Source: JAEXOD01 sp937930275 (lineage in GTDB: Bacteria > Bacteroidota > Ignavibacteria > Ignavibacteriales > Melioribacteraceae). From it: a stretch of 64,000 nt of DNA. The DNA lies in contig DAIMZL010000005.1 of assembly GCA_036733965.1 (NCBI GenBank), positions 8,178 through 72,177 of the forward strand, in the 5' to 3' direction. A program made the position numbers and the translations under genes. Below are positions 54,501 through 63,965 of this stretch, in pieces; position 1 is the stretch's first letter, and each line of letters begins with the position of its first letter. A model generated the notes under the pieces. The model saw nothing but the letters and a program-made list of their open reading frames with translations, was not told where the DNA came from and searched no databases.

Positions 54501-55631
54501 TTACTCAAGTTTCTTTCTAAATCCTTTTATACTTAATGTTAATATAACCACCCCCATTATTGTCAAAATTAAAAGTTCTTTCCATAGTTCGGCAAAGCCA
54601 ATACCTTTTAATATTATACCTCTAATTATTGTCATAAAATATCTTAAAGGTATAATGTAAGTTACCGTTCTTATAACAACCGGCATATTTTCAATAGGAA
54701 ACGAAAAGCCTGACAAAAAAATCATCGGCATCATCAGTCCAAAAATTGATAACATCATTGCCTGCTGCTGTGTTCTTGAATATATTGAAATAAACAAACC
54801 CAAACCGAGTAAGTTTAATATAAATATACCCGAGCTAAAAAACAAAAAAATTATACTTCCTCTTACTTGTATATTAAAAACCACCCTCATTACAGTAATA
54901 ACAATAATTATAGATATGAAACCCAACAATGCAAAAGGGACCAGTTTACCAATTATCATCTGATATGGTTTTATCGGTGATACAATAAGCTGTTCAAGAG
55001 TACCAATCTCCTTTTCTTTAACAATTGCAAGTGAAGTTAAAAGTAGCGTAATAATCATTAAAAGCAATCCCACAATACCCGGAACCATAAAATTACGAGT
55101 TTTTAATTCGGGATTGTACCATACCCGAACTTCGGCTTCAAGTTTGGGCAAAGTTTCAATTTTTATACCACGTTTGTTAATAAATTCAAGATTAAGCTTT
55201 CCTGCATAATTAATTACTACAGATTGTAAATAGCCCCCGGCAATTCCCGATTTATTTCCGTCCGAACCGTCAAAAATAGCTTGTACAGTAGCAGGTCTGT
55301 TTAAATTTACATTTTTTTCAAAATCTTTTGGTATTACTATTGCAACAAGCGCTTTGTTTTTATCAATTAAATCTGTTAAATCTTCGTAATTATTTACATA
55401 ATTAACAATAGTAAAATAACCGGATTTTTCAAAATTTCTTATAAAGTCAGCCGACTCATTGCTTTTATCTTTATCAAAAACAATTGTATATACCGTATTA
55501 ACATCCATATTTGCTGCATAACCTAAAAATATTAACTGCACTACCGGAGCAATTAAAATTATTACAAACATTTTTGGGTCGCGCACAAACTGTAAAAATT
55601 CTTTTTTTATAAAAACCAATATTGTATTCAT
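54501..55631 (-). CDS. ABC-2 type permease (YbhR-like)
   Basis: The 376-residue protein has the ABC-2 layout: an N-terminal helix (FVIILIAPVVQLIFLGYAAN), a large periplasmic loop (about 45-170) and a C-terminal five-helix bundle. Family motifs are VREKEIGTLEQLIVSPIKPYQMIIGKLVPF (written here as VKEKEIG...) and FLSGFSFPIENMP. It is 27% or so identical by eye to the next permease. The two probably form a heterodimer with the ATPases of this operon. The operon resembles E. coli ybhGFSR. Confidence 0.9.
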   Translation of the reverse strand: MNTILVFIKKEFLQFVRDPKMFVIILIAPVVQLIFLGYAANMDVNTVYTIVFDKDKSNESADFIRNFEKSGYFTIVNYVNNYEDLTDLIDKNKALVAIVIPKDFEKNVNLNRPATVQAIFDGSDGNKSGIAGGYLQSVVINYAGKLNLEFINKRGIKIETLPKLEAEVRVWYNPELKTRNFMVPGIVGLLLMIITLLLTSLAIVKEKEIGTLEQLIVSPIKPYQMIIGKLVPFALLGFISIIIVITVMRVVFNIQVRGSIIFLFFSSGIFILNLLGLGLFISIYSRTQQQAMMLSIFGLMMPMIFLSGFSFPIENMPVVIRTVTYIIPLRYFMTIIRGIILKGIGFAELWKELLILTIMGVVILTLSIKGFRKKLE

Positions 55632-55672
55632 TATATTAATCCAATTTAAATTAATGTATAGTATAAATTAAC

Positions 55673-56809
55673 TTATGCAAGCTTTTTTTTCCTATAATCA
55701 AAAAGTGCCGCTAAACTCATAAATACAATAAAAAATATTAATAAATATACAAGTTGCATATAAAAAGCATTTAAGCCTACTCCTTTTAATATTATACCCC
55801 GTAATGCTATAATATAGAATTTTACCGGTGTTATATTAGTTAATATTTGTACTAAATACGGCATGCTATCTATCGGGAATATAAATCCTGATAATATTAC
55901 AGAAGGAAGCATTGATACGAACGTTGCCATTGTAAAAGCAAGTTGCTGTGTTTCCGCAATAACCGAAATAAATATACCGATACTTAAAGATGCCATTAAA
56001 AATATTATTGTTGAAAGCAGCAAAAGCCAATAACTTCCGTTTACTTTTACGTCAAAAAATATATATCCGGCAACAAGAACAAAAACTGCATTGAATAATG
56101 CCAGTACAAAATAAGGAAGTGATTTTCCGACTAACAATTCAATTATTCTTACCGATGAAACATTAATCTGTTCAATTGTACCTCTTTCTTTTTCTCGTAC
56201 CAACGATAAGGATACGCTAATTATTGCTGTTATTACTAAAATAAGACCTATTAAACCGGGTATTAAAAATTTAGATGATTCTTGTTCGGGATTAAACCAA
56301 TACTTTGGCTCGAACTTAAAGTTTTCTTTAACCTGCATTCCCGTTTTATTTAATATTTCCAAATTTAACTTCAATCCATACGATTGAATAGCAGCAGTAA
56401 AATAATTTTTAATAATTTGAGCCGTATTACCGTCAACACCGTCAATTAATACTTGAACCTTTATAGGATTATTTTTTGAGTATATATCTTTTTCAAAGTT
56501 TTCGGGAATAATAACTACGGCTTGCGCAATTTTTTCGTCCAACAAATATTTTACTTCGCTATCTTTACTAATATATCCAATTAAATCAAAATACTCCGAG
56601 TTAATTGTTTCTTCAATTAACTTTTTGCTTTTCTCCGAATTATCTTTATCAAATATTACCGTTTTAACGTGATGAACGTCAAAATCAACTGCATATCCAA
56701 ATATTATAAGCAAAAACGCCGGAAAACCCAATAATATCGCAAGCATTTTTTTATCACGTAATATTTGTTTAATTTCTTTTTTTGTAACAGCTAAAAGTCT
56801 ATTTAACAT
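55673..56809 (-). CDS. ABC-2 type permease (YbhS-like)
   Basis: From the ATG at 56809 the product has 378 residues. The start is chosen because GGAGAA lies just upstream and MLNRLLAVTKKEIKQILRDKKML is the conserved first helix. The protein has the same layout as its partner, with VREKERGTIEQINVSSVRIIELLVGKSLPYF and LSGFIFPIDSMP. It overlaps the upstream ATPase gene by 11 bases. A longer frame to 56845 exists but lacks support. Confidence 0.9.
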   Translation of the reverse strand: MLNRLLAVTKKEIKQILRDKKMLAILLGFPAFLLIIFGYAVDFDVHHVKTVIFDKDNSEKSKKLIEETINSEYFDLIGYISKDSEVKYLLDEKIAQAVVIIPENFEKDIYSKNNPIKVQVLIDGVDGNTAQIIKNYFTAAIQSYGLKLNLEILNKTGMQVKENFKFEPKYWFNPEQESSKFLIPGLIGLILVITAIISVSLSLVREKERGTIEQINVSSVRIIELLVGKSLPYFVLALFNAVFVLVAGYIFFDVKVNGSYWLLLLSTIIFLMASLSIGIFISVIAETQQLAFTMATFVSMLPSVILSGFIFPIDSMPYLVQILTNITPVKFYIIALRGIILKGVGLNAFYMQLVYLLIFFIVFMSLAALFDYRKKKLA

Positions 56810-57734
56810 TTTTATTCTCCTTTTCCAGTAAGTGAATAAAAACATCTTCCAAAGAAGGAGTTATTTTAGATGCTTTTACGTTATTTATATTTTTACTATT
56901 AAGGTATTCATTAATTAAATTCTTATCCGTCAACAAATTATTTGTAGCAATATGAATATGATTGCCAAAAACAGAAGTCTCTTCAACAAATTCTGCTTCG
57001 GATAAGTATGATAATGCATCCACTATATTATCGCACTCAATTTCAAATAAATCTTTATTAATATATTCTTCCTTCAATTTTTTAGAACTTCCTTCGGCAA
57101 TTAAGTTACCAGCATTTATTAAAATAATATTATTGCAAAATTCCGCTTCTTCCAAATAATGCGTAGTAACAAAAATTGTTATGCCGTCATTAGAAAGTTC
57201 ATTTATTAAATCCCAAAAATTTCTTCTACTAATGGGATCAACACCGCTTGTGGGTTCGTCCAAAAACACTATTTTAGGTTTATGTATAACCGCAGTACCT
57301 AATGCTAATCGTTGTTTAATCCCTCCTGGTAACGATCCTGTAAGCAAATTCTCTTTTCCGACTAAATTTGCTGCCTTTAAAACCCACTTTTTTCTTTCAT
57401 ACAACTCTTTACCTGTTAAACCGTATATTCCGCCAAAAAAATTTATATTTTCGTCAACCGTCAAATCATTATAAAGAGAAAATTTTTGTGACATGTAGCC
57501 TATATTTTGCTTAACTTTATCAGGCTGATTTTTTATACTGTACCCTCCTACCGTTGCATCTCCGCTTGTAGGCTCTAAAATGCCGCACAACATTTTTATT
57601 GTTGTGGATTTTCCTGCACCGTTTGCTCCTAAAAATCCAAATATTTCCCCTTGCTCAACCTCAAACGAAACCGAATTTACAGAAACAAATTTTCCAAATT
57701 CTTTTCTTAGTTTATCTACTATTATAGATTTCAT
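56799..57734 (-). CDS. ABC transporter ATPase (second half of a YbhF-like pair)
   Basis: The 311-residue ATPase has Walker A FLGANGAGKSTTIKML, signature TGSLPGGIKQRLALG, Walker B IVFLDEPTSGVDPISRR and the switch His in FVTTHYLEEAEFC. The signature LPGGI replaces the usual LSGGM. Its C-terminal part (about 225-311) is an ABC-2 accessory domain ending SLEDVFIHLLEK. In E. coli the two ATPases are fused in YbhF; here they are separate genes. Confidence 0.94.
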   Translation of the reverse strand: MKSIIVDKLRKEFGKFVSVNSVSFEVEQGEIFGFLGANGAGKSTTIKMLCGILEPTSGDATVGGYSIKNQPDKVKQNIGYMSQKFSLYNDLTVDENINFFGGIYGLTGKELYERKKWVLKAANLVGKENLLTGSLPGGIKQRLALGTAVIHKPKIVFLDEPTSGVDPISRRNFWDLINELSNDGITIFVTTHYLEEAEFCNNIILINAGNLIAEGSSKKLKEEYINKDLFEIECDNIVDALSYLSEAEFVEETSVFGNHIHIATNNLLTDKNLINEYLNSKNINNVKASKITPSLEDVFIHLLEKENKNVK

Positions 57735-57744
57735 TTTATTCCTG

Positions 57745-59061
57745 TTAATATAATTTTTTGCCTAATGATTTTTTATAGGCTGTTAACGCTAATTCATAAT
57801 CAATAATTGAATTTGTTAAGCTTATTTGCGAATCCAACAAATTTGATTCCGCATCCAGCAATTCAGTGCTATTTAATAATTGGTTATTATATTTTTCTTT
57901 GCTAATTCTATAGTTTTCTTCAGATGAACTTAACATTAAACGGCTAACTTTTATTTTATTGTATTCGCTAATTACTTTTAAATAATTTGAATAAACTTCC
58001 TGCTCAATGTTTTCTTTCAATTGTTCGAACTTAGTACTTAATTGATTTTTAATTTCTTCCGATTGCTCAACTTTTGCCGAAGTAACACCCCAATCCCATA
58101 TATCCCAACTTAGTGATAACGAAACATCCCAAGTATCTTTAAATTCATCTTTAAGTGGCATCTCTCTGGAGTTTGGTCTGTTGTAATAAAAGTTGCCATT
58201 TAAATATATGCTCGGGAAATGACTACTTTTTGCCGCCGAAACCATGTTATCTGCCGATTGCAACTTATAATTTAACGATATTAATTCCAATCGTTCTTTT
58301 AATGCAACCGCTAAGTCATTATTGTAATCCGCTTTTATTTCTTCTGTATTCGGTTCTAACAAATCTATTTCTGTTTTCGCATTTAATTCTATACCCAATG
58401 TTTTATTAAACTGTGTTCGTGCTATTTCGGCGTTATTAGCGGCATTTATTCTTAATAATTCGTTGTTGTTATATTGCACTTCAATTTTTAATAAGTCGTT
58501 TTTTGTTGCCAATCCGTTTTCCACAAAACTTTTTGTATCATCTAAATGTTTTTTTAGTTTTACGGAATTCTCTTCAACTATTTTTAGAATTTTTATGGTT
58601 TTATAATAATTATAATATGCTGTTATAATATTTAATGCGGTTTTATTCTTTTCGTTTATTAATTCTGTTTCATTAGCATTAAATTTATTTAATGCCGATT
58701 CTTTTAACGAACTTAATTTAAAGCCTGTAAATATTGGCTGCTGTAAACTTAACCTAAAATTATAATTATTTAATATTGCATCTTGTACTTTAATCGGAGT
58801 CGGTGAAAAAGGGACTGTAATTTGAAACGGGTCAACTTCGCTTAATCTGCTATATGCAGCCGATAAAGATAGTTTTGGCAGCATATAACCACCGTATTCT
58901 TTTATTTCTGCACTGCTCTGTCTTAATACGGATTCGGCGACTTTTATATCTTTGTTGTTTTCCATTCCAATTTGTAAACTTTCTACAAGTCCAAGTTTTT
59001 TTGCTTGTCCGCTGATATTTACGGATATTGCCAATAGCAATAATATTATTAAATTTTTCAT
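57745..59061 (-). CDS. TolC-family outer-membrane efflux protein
   Basis: The 438-residue protein has a signal peptide (about 1-18, ending NISGQ). The repeated helical and strand halves of TolC channels follow: LSAAYSRLSEVDPFQITVPF, YNFRLSLQQPIFTG, ALKERLELISLNYKLQSADN, VSLSLSWDIWDWGVTSAKVEQSEE and NEYNIKVSRLMLSS-like segments. It supplies the outer-membrane exit for the surrounding ABC exporter. In E. coli ybhGFSR no TolC gene is in the operon, so its presence here is notable. Confidence 0.9.
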   Translation of the reverse strand: MKNLIILLLLAISVNISGQAKKLGLVESLQIGMENNKDIKVAESVLRQSSAEIKEYGGYMLPKLSLSAAYSRLSEVDPFQITVPFSPTPIKVQDAILNNYNFRLSLQQPIFTGFKLSSLKESALNKFNANETELINEKNKTALNIITAYYNYYKTIKILKIVEENSVKLKKHLDDTKSFVENGLATKNDLLKIEVQYNNNELLRINAANNAEIARTQFNKTLGIELNAKTEIDLLEPNTEEIKADYNNDLAVALKERLELISLNYKLQSADNMVSAAKSSHFPSIYLNGNFYYNRPNSREMPLKDEFKDTWDVSLSLSWDIWDWGVTSAKVEQSEEIKNQLSTKFEQLKENIEQEVYSNYLKVISEYNKIKVSRLMLSSSEENYRISKEKYNNQLLNSTELLDAESNLLDSQISLTNSIIDYELALTAYKKSLGKKLY

Positions 59062-59074
59062 ATTTATACCGTTT

Positions 59075-59989
59075 TTAATTTGCTTCTTTTATTAAGTTAA
59101 TAAATACATTTTCCAATGACGGTGAAATAGTTCTTATGGAAATAATTGTTTTATTCATTTCTTCAACAATCTGTTTTATTTTTATTTCTTCTTCTTCATA
59201 ATTTGTTACTACTATATTTATCTTATCACCGAACATCTGAACATCATATCCATAAATCGATTTCAACTTTTCAAATACTTCTTTTACCTGCAAAACAGTC
59301 AGTTCAATAACTTTTTTGCCTATACTTTTTTTAATTTCAGACGGTGTATCCAGTGCTAAAATATTCCCTTTATTCATTAAAGCTACTCTGTTGCATCTTT
59401 CGGCTTCGTCCAAATAAGGAGTAGTCATAAATATTGTTATACCTTCTTTAAGCAAGCCGGAAAGAATTTTCCAAAAATCTCTTCTGCTAACCGGATCTAC
59501 TCCTGTAGTAGGTTCGTCTAAAAATAATATTTCGGGTTTATGAATTAAACTGGCAGCAAGCGCAAGTTTTTGTTTCATACCTCCCGATAGTCTATCAGCT
59601 AAACGATCTCTAAACGGTTTTAACCTTGTAAATTCAAGCAACTCTTCCCTCCTTGAATTATAGTCTTTTACATTATGAATATCTGCAAAAAACTCTATGT
59701 TTTCATCAATACTTAAATCACCGTATAAACTAAATTTTTGTGATAGATAACCTATTTTTTTTTGTATTTCGGAAGAGTGTTTTTTTACGTCTTGTCCTAA
59801 AAGTTCTGCTTTCCCTTTTTCAAAACCTATAAGACCGCACAATATTCTAATTGTTGTGGTTTTTCCGGCACCATCTGGTCCAACTAAACCAAACATTTCT
59901 CCTTTTTTTACAGAAAGGGTTAAATTATTTAAGGCTACAACATCACCATATGATTTGGTAATACTTTCTATATTTATAATTGTGTTCAT
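59075..59989 (-). CDS. ABC transporter ATPase (first half of a YbhF-like pair)
   Basis: The 304-residue ATPase has Walker A LVGPDGAGKTTTIRIL (Asp in place of the usual Asn), signature DRLSGGMKQKLALA, Walker B ILFLDEPTTGVDPVSRR and FMTTPYLDEAERC. The usual switch His is replaced by Pro (TTPYL), also known from YbhF-type first domains. The C-terminal part ends SLENVFINLIKE. It precedes the TolC-like gene by 13 bp. Confidence 0.93.
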   Translation of the reverse strand: MNTIINIESITKSYGDVVALNNLTLSVKKGEMFGLVGPDGAGKTTTIRILCGLIGFEKGKAELLGQDVKKHSSEIQKKIGYLSQKFSLYGDLSIDENIEFFADIHNVKDYNSRREELLEFTRLKPFRDRLADRLSGGMKQKLALAASLIHKPEILFLDEPTTGVDPVSRRDFWKILSGLLKEGITIFMTTPYLDEAERCNRVALMNKGNILALDTPSEIKKSIGKKVIELTVLQVKEVFEKLKSIYGYDVQMFGDKINIVVTNYEEEEIKIKQIVEEMNKTIISIRTISPSLENVFINLIKEAN

Positions 59990-59994
59990 AATTA

Positions 59995-60954
59995 TTAGTT
60001 TAGATTGATTATTGCATCAGCCGGCATACCGTTTTTTAGCTCGCCGTTCTCGTTTTTTACTTTTATTTTTACGGCATAAACCAATTTAGTTCTTTCATCT
60101 TTTGTTTGAATATTTTTAGGAGTAAATTCCGCTTCAGGTGATATATAAATTACCTTTCCGTTATAAGTTTTATCTTTATAACTATCTACCGATATTTTAG
60201 CTTCCTGTCCTATTTTTACTTTACCTAAATCAGTTTCCGAAATATAAATTTTTATTTCTATGTCATCCTGATTCGAAATTTTGAAAAGTGAACCCAACGG
60301 AGCTATATATTCTCCTTTTTCATTAAACCGTTTGGCAATTACTCCGTTTAAAGGCGAAGTTACGTAACAATCTTTTATACTTTTTTTAATTAACAAAACT
60401 GCTGCCGAACTTTTATCCAAATTAGCTTTAGCCTGTTCTTTTTCTTCGGTTCGTGCTAAATTTTTAATTTTATTAAATGACTGCTCGGCAGCCGTTAATT
60501 GCGATTTTGTAACCGTAAACCTTGTTTCTGCTTCATCATATTGTTTTTTTGTTATTGCTTGTAAGTCATACAAATTTTTCATTCTATTATAATCTTTTTC
60601 GGCTAATTCAAAATTGGCTTTAGCCTGATTTAATAATTCACCCGATGATTTTATATCTTCTTTTCTTGCACCGTTAATAAGTAAATCGTATTGTGCTTTT
60701 GCCCCCTGCTCTAATGCCTCGGATTGCTTTAACTGTAAATCTAAACTTTCATGGTCAATTATCAATAAAGTATCCCCTTCTTTAACTATATCCCCTTCGT
60801 CACGTAATTGTTTTAAAATTACTCCTCCCACTTGTGCACTTACTATTACATCTTTTGTTTCTATAGTACCTGATTCTTCTATTGTATTTGTATCATCGTT
60901 ACCCGAACAACCAATTAACCCGAGTAATAACAAAATTATTGTCAAGTTTTTCAT
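59995..60954 (-). CDS. HlyD-type membrane fusion lipoprotein (YbhG-like)
   Basis: From the ATG at 60954 the protein has 319 residues. A lipoprotein signal (LLLLGLIGCSGNDD) anchors it in the membrane. Then come a biotinyl-lipoyl-like half (KDVIVSAQVGGVILKQLRDEGDIVKEGDTLLIID), a long alpha-helical hairpin (about 70-175), the second lipoyl half (DCYVTSPLNGVIAKRFNEKGEYI) and a barrel domain. A longer frame to 61014 overlaps tetR by 59 bases; I prefer the start with the lipobox. Confidence 0.92.
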   Translation of the reverse strand: MKNLTIILLLLGLIGCSGNDDTNTIEESGTIETKDVIVSAQVGGVILKQLRDEGDIVKEGDTLLIIDHESLDLQLKQSEALEQGAKAQYDLLINGARKEDIKSSGELLNQAKANFELAEKDYNRMKNLYDLQAITKKQYDEAETRFTVTKSQLTAAEQSFNKIKNLARTEEKEQAKANLDKSSAAVLLIKKSIKDCYVTSPLNGVIAKRFNEKGEYIAPLGSLFKISNQDDIEIKIYISETDLGKVKIGQEAKISVDSYKDKTYNGKVIYISPEAEFTPKNIQTKDERTKLVYAVKIKVKNENGELKNGMPADAIINLN

Positions 60955-60955
60955 A

Positions 60956-61716
60956 TTAAAGTCCCTTACTAAGTTTATTAAATAATTGTTTTCCTTTTTC
61001 GGTAGCACATGCATTTATTACCATACCGATAGCATATTTTGCGGCAGTTTCAAACGAAAAATTATTGTTCAGCACAAATTCAGGATTAACAATACTTTTT
61101 ACTATTCCGTATGCACCCGTAATTAAAATTATTGTAGGTTTATCTTCAACAAGTCCTTCAGATTTTCCCTGCTCAATTATTTTTGCATAATTTTTTGCTA
61201 CAATCTGTTTTCTAAAGTTTTCAATTTTTTCCCACTGCCTAAATCCTTTTGCATTCATAAATTGTAAGTAGTCGGGATTAAGTCTGCTAAGCGTTTCAAT
61301 AACAATTTTAAGTACGTTAAATAATTTTTCTATAGCATTTAGTTCACTATTAATTACTACCTCAATCTTAACTTTGAGTTTTTGTGTAACCATTTCAATT
61401 ACTGCATCCAGTAAATCTTCTTTACTTGTAAAATATTTGTAAAGTGTTTTTTTGCTCATTCTTAAGCCTTGTGCAATGGAATCCATGGTTACAGTATTAA
61501 ATCCGAACGTAAATAATATTTCGGAAGTATATTTCACAATATTTTNNNNNNNNNNNNNNNNNNNNNNNNNNNNNNNNNNNNNNNNNNNNNNNNNNNNNNN
61601 NNNNNNNNNNNNNNNNNNNNNNNNNNNNNNNNNNNNNNNNNNNNNACAGTATTAAATCCGAACGTAAATAATATTTCGGAAGTATATTTCACAATATTTT
61701 CTTTTTCTTCTTTCAT
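60956..61716 (-). CDS. TetR-family regulator (CecR-like), intact after removing an assembly duplication
   Basis: Removing 100 N and one 55-bp copy (61546-61700) gives an in-frame 201-residue protein starting MKEEKENIVKYTSEILFTFG. The TetR HTH follows at once: TVTMDSIAQGLRMSKKTLYKYFTSKEDLL. The C-terminal ligand domain is typical in size. It lies 1 bp before the lipoprotein gene. A strong inverted-repeat operator sits in its promoter, so autoregulation and control of the whole efflux operon are likely. Confidence 0.9.
61546..61645. other. 100-N scaffold gap flanked by identical 55-bp contig overlaps
   Basis: Bases 61491-61545 recur exactly at 61646-61700. Collapsing the copy restores the TetR reading frame. 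Confidence 0.95.
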
Positions 61717-61744
61717 CTCTTCCTATTTTTTTAATCTTCTTATC

Positions 61745-61792
61745 CAAATATACACTATGGAAACTTAAATGTCAAGATATGGTTTCCATAGT
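61745..61792 (-). promoter_or_regulatory. TetR operator overlapping a TTGACA-N17-TATATT promoter
   Basis: On the minus strand TTGACA (61775-61770) and TATATT (61752-61747) are 17 bases apart, and TATATTTG also fits the TAnnTTTG form. The half-sites ACTATGGAAAC (61754-61764) and GTTTCCATAGT (61782-61792) form a perfect 11-bp inverted repeat. One half lies between the two boxes and the other just upstream of the -35 box. The TetR start is 31 bp downstream of the -10 box. Confidence 0.75.
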
Positions 61793-61894
61793 TCCGCTTT
61801 TTTTTCTAAGTGCTACAAATCACATTAAAAATTAATAATTTGCAAATGCGGATAATTTTATCTAATTTTAGGGGAAACAAAATGAGGTTTTGAA

Positions 61895-63964
61895 ATGAAA
61901 AAAGCTTTAATTCTTTTTTTTCTTTATATTAGTCTTCCGTTATTTGGAAACGGTATTGCAATTTTTAACGATGAAAACGGAATTTGTTTAAAGTTGGTTT
62001 CGTCAAAAGTTGAAGTTACAGTTAATAATCAAGTTGCCGTTATTAAAACGACCCAAACATTCAAAAACGAGTTAGGGATTGATGTTAATGTTAAATATGG
62101 CTTCCCGTTACCAAACGGAGCAAGTGCTTCTAAACTTATGTGGAAAGTTAATAATTTATGGTATCAGGCAAATATTGCGGCAACCCCCCAAGATACCACC
62201 CACCCCGGGGGGAATACAAATATAAAAATTCAACAATATTTAGGCACAACTCCATTATATTTTTCTATTCCGCAAGAAATTACAAACGATTCCTTAATAG
62301 TTGTAGAACTAACTTACGTTCAATTATTAAATTATAAGAACGGGAAAGTATTTTTTAATTATCCAAACAACTATTCGTTAATTCAAACTTCGTATGTTGC
62401 GGAACAAATTTTTGATTTTAAACTTAACAGCAGTCGTACAATTGATAGTTTAAATTTTACAAGCCATACCGGAGCAACAATTAACAATACCGGAAATTTC
62501 GGTTCTATTTATTATCAATTATATGAAGAACCGGCAAGCAAAAACTATGATGTAAATTACAATCTGTCTTTATCCGAATTAGGTTTATTCGGATTTAGCA
62601 CATTTTTACCGGATAGTGTTGTGCCGGATAGTTACGGAAAAGGATTTTTTACTTTTGTTGCCGAACCCGATCCCAACCAAAATTCAGGCACAATTAACAA
62701 AAGGTTCACTTTTATTATTGATCAATCGGGCAGCATGTACGGAGTTGCTATGGATCAAGCAAAAGAAGCCGCCCGTTTTGTAGTAAATAATTTAAACCCG
62801 GGTGATATGTTTAATTTGATAGCTTTTTCGACTTACGTTACACCCTTTCAACCGGCTCATGTTATTGCCAGTCCCGAAAATATTCAATCTGCACTTAATT
62901 TTATAAACGGATTAAGTGCTTCAGGTTCAACAAATATCTCCGGAGCATTTGATACTGCCGTGCCGCAATTTACAAATTCGGGCTCTACTTATGCCAATAT
63001 TATTTTATTTTTTACCGATGGTGAACCGACAATGGGAATTACAGTTCCCACCGAATTAAGCCAACATATAAATAACATTATTAGTAGCACAGATACAACT
63101 ATTTGTTTATATTCGTTCGGAGTCGGAGCTTATGTAAATCAACAACTGTTAAATATAATTTCTACAAACAACAAAGGTTTTGCATATTTTGTAGGCACAA
63201 CCCAACTACAACAAGCTATTTCAGATTTTTATTTAACAATTCGTAACCCCGTGTTGCTTGATCCGCAAATTAGTGTTAGTCCTAATGTAACTTTGGAAAT
63301 TTACCCTCAAAATTTACCCGACATGTACAAAGGAACACAATTAATTATTTCGGGAAGATACATTGAACCAACGGTTGTAAATATTAAATTTAAAGGAAAT
63401 GCATTCGGTAATCAGGTTGAGTATAATTACAATTTGGATTTAACCGGCAACGAATTACCCGATTACCAATTTTTACCGAAGATATGGGCTAAAACAAAAA
63501 TTGAGCATTTATTGGTTCTTTATAATAATTTAAACCCCAACTCGCCCGAAGCTTTAGCTATTAAGCAGCAAATAATAACTTTAAGCAGACAATATATGGT
63601 TATTACACAATTTACAAGTTTTACGGGCGGAATAGTCGGTGATATTGAAGAGCAGGAAACAAAACAACTTATTGCGGCTTCGTCATTTGAACTTATAGGT
63701 AATTATCCTAATCCGTTTAACCCTTCAACTACTATAAAAATTATGGTTAATGCAGATATTCACGAAGATGCAGAAATTCATATTTATAATACTTTAGGTC
63801 AATTGATACGAACGATATATCTTCAAATTAACGGTAAAGGTGTTTATGAAGTAAGATGGGACGGTAGAGACCAAAGAGGAAACATTGTTTCATCCGGAGT
63901 TTATTTATACTCGTTAAACTTAGGAAATACCGTATTAGTTAAAAAGATGATATTAAGTAAATAA
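61895..63964 (+). CDS. Secreted VIT/vWA-domain protein with T9SS sorting domain
   Basis: The 689-residue protein has a signal peptide (about 1-19) and a VIT domain (about 30-175, with VTVNNQVAVIKTTQTFKNE and VNVKYGFPLPNGASASKL). A von Willebrand A domain follows (about 268-445) with an intact MIDAS: DQSGS (276-280), the SGSTNISGA Thr loop and FFTDGEPT. A linker leads to a T9SS-like domain (GNYPNPFNPSTTIKIMV ... SSGVYLYSLNLGN). It is probably a metal-dependent adhesin-like surface protein. The binding partner is unknown. No ribosome site stronger than GAGG is seen. Confidence 0.93.
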   Translation: MKKALILFFLYISLPLFGNGIAIFNDENGICLKLVSSKVEVTVNNQVAVIKTTQTFKNELGIDVNVKYGFPLPNGASASKLMWKVNNLWYQANIAATPQDTTHPGGNTNIKIQQYLGTTPLYFSIPQEITNDSLIVVELTYVQLLNYKNGKVFFNYPNNYSLIQTSYVAEQIFDFKLNSSRTIDSLNFTSHTGATINNTGNFGSIYYQLYEEPASKNYDVNYNLSLSELGLFGFSTFLPDSVVPDSYGKGFFTFVAEPDPNQNSGTINKRFTFIIDQSGSMYGVAMDQAKEAARFVVNNLNPGDMFNLIAFSTYVTPFQPAHVIASPENIQSALNFINGLSASGSTNISGAFDTAVPQFTNSGSTYANIILFFTDGEPTMGITVPTELSQHINNIISSTDTTICLYSFGVGAYVNQQLLNIISTNNKGFAYFVGTTQLQQAISDFYLTIRNPVLLDPQISVSPNVTLEIYPQNLPDMYKGTQLIISGRYIEPTVVNIKFKGNAFGNQVEYNYNLDLTGNELPDYQFLPKIWAKTKIEHLLVLYNNLNPNSPEALAIKQQIITLSRQYMVITQFTSFTGGIVGDIEEQETKQLIAASSFELIGNYPNPFNPSTTIKIMVNADIHEDAEIHIYNTLGQLIRTIYLQINGKGVYEVRWDGRDQRGNIVSSGVYLYSLNLGNTVLVKKMILSK

Positions 63965-63965
63965 A

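Noticed and set aside
60955..61014. Extended start for the membrane fusion lipoprotein at 61014
   Set aside because: The extension places the signal peptide and lipobox internally and overlaps tetR by 59 bases; the ATG at 60954 gives a proper lipoprotein signal.
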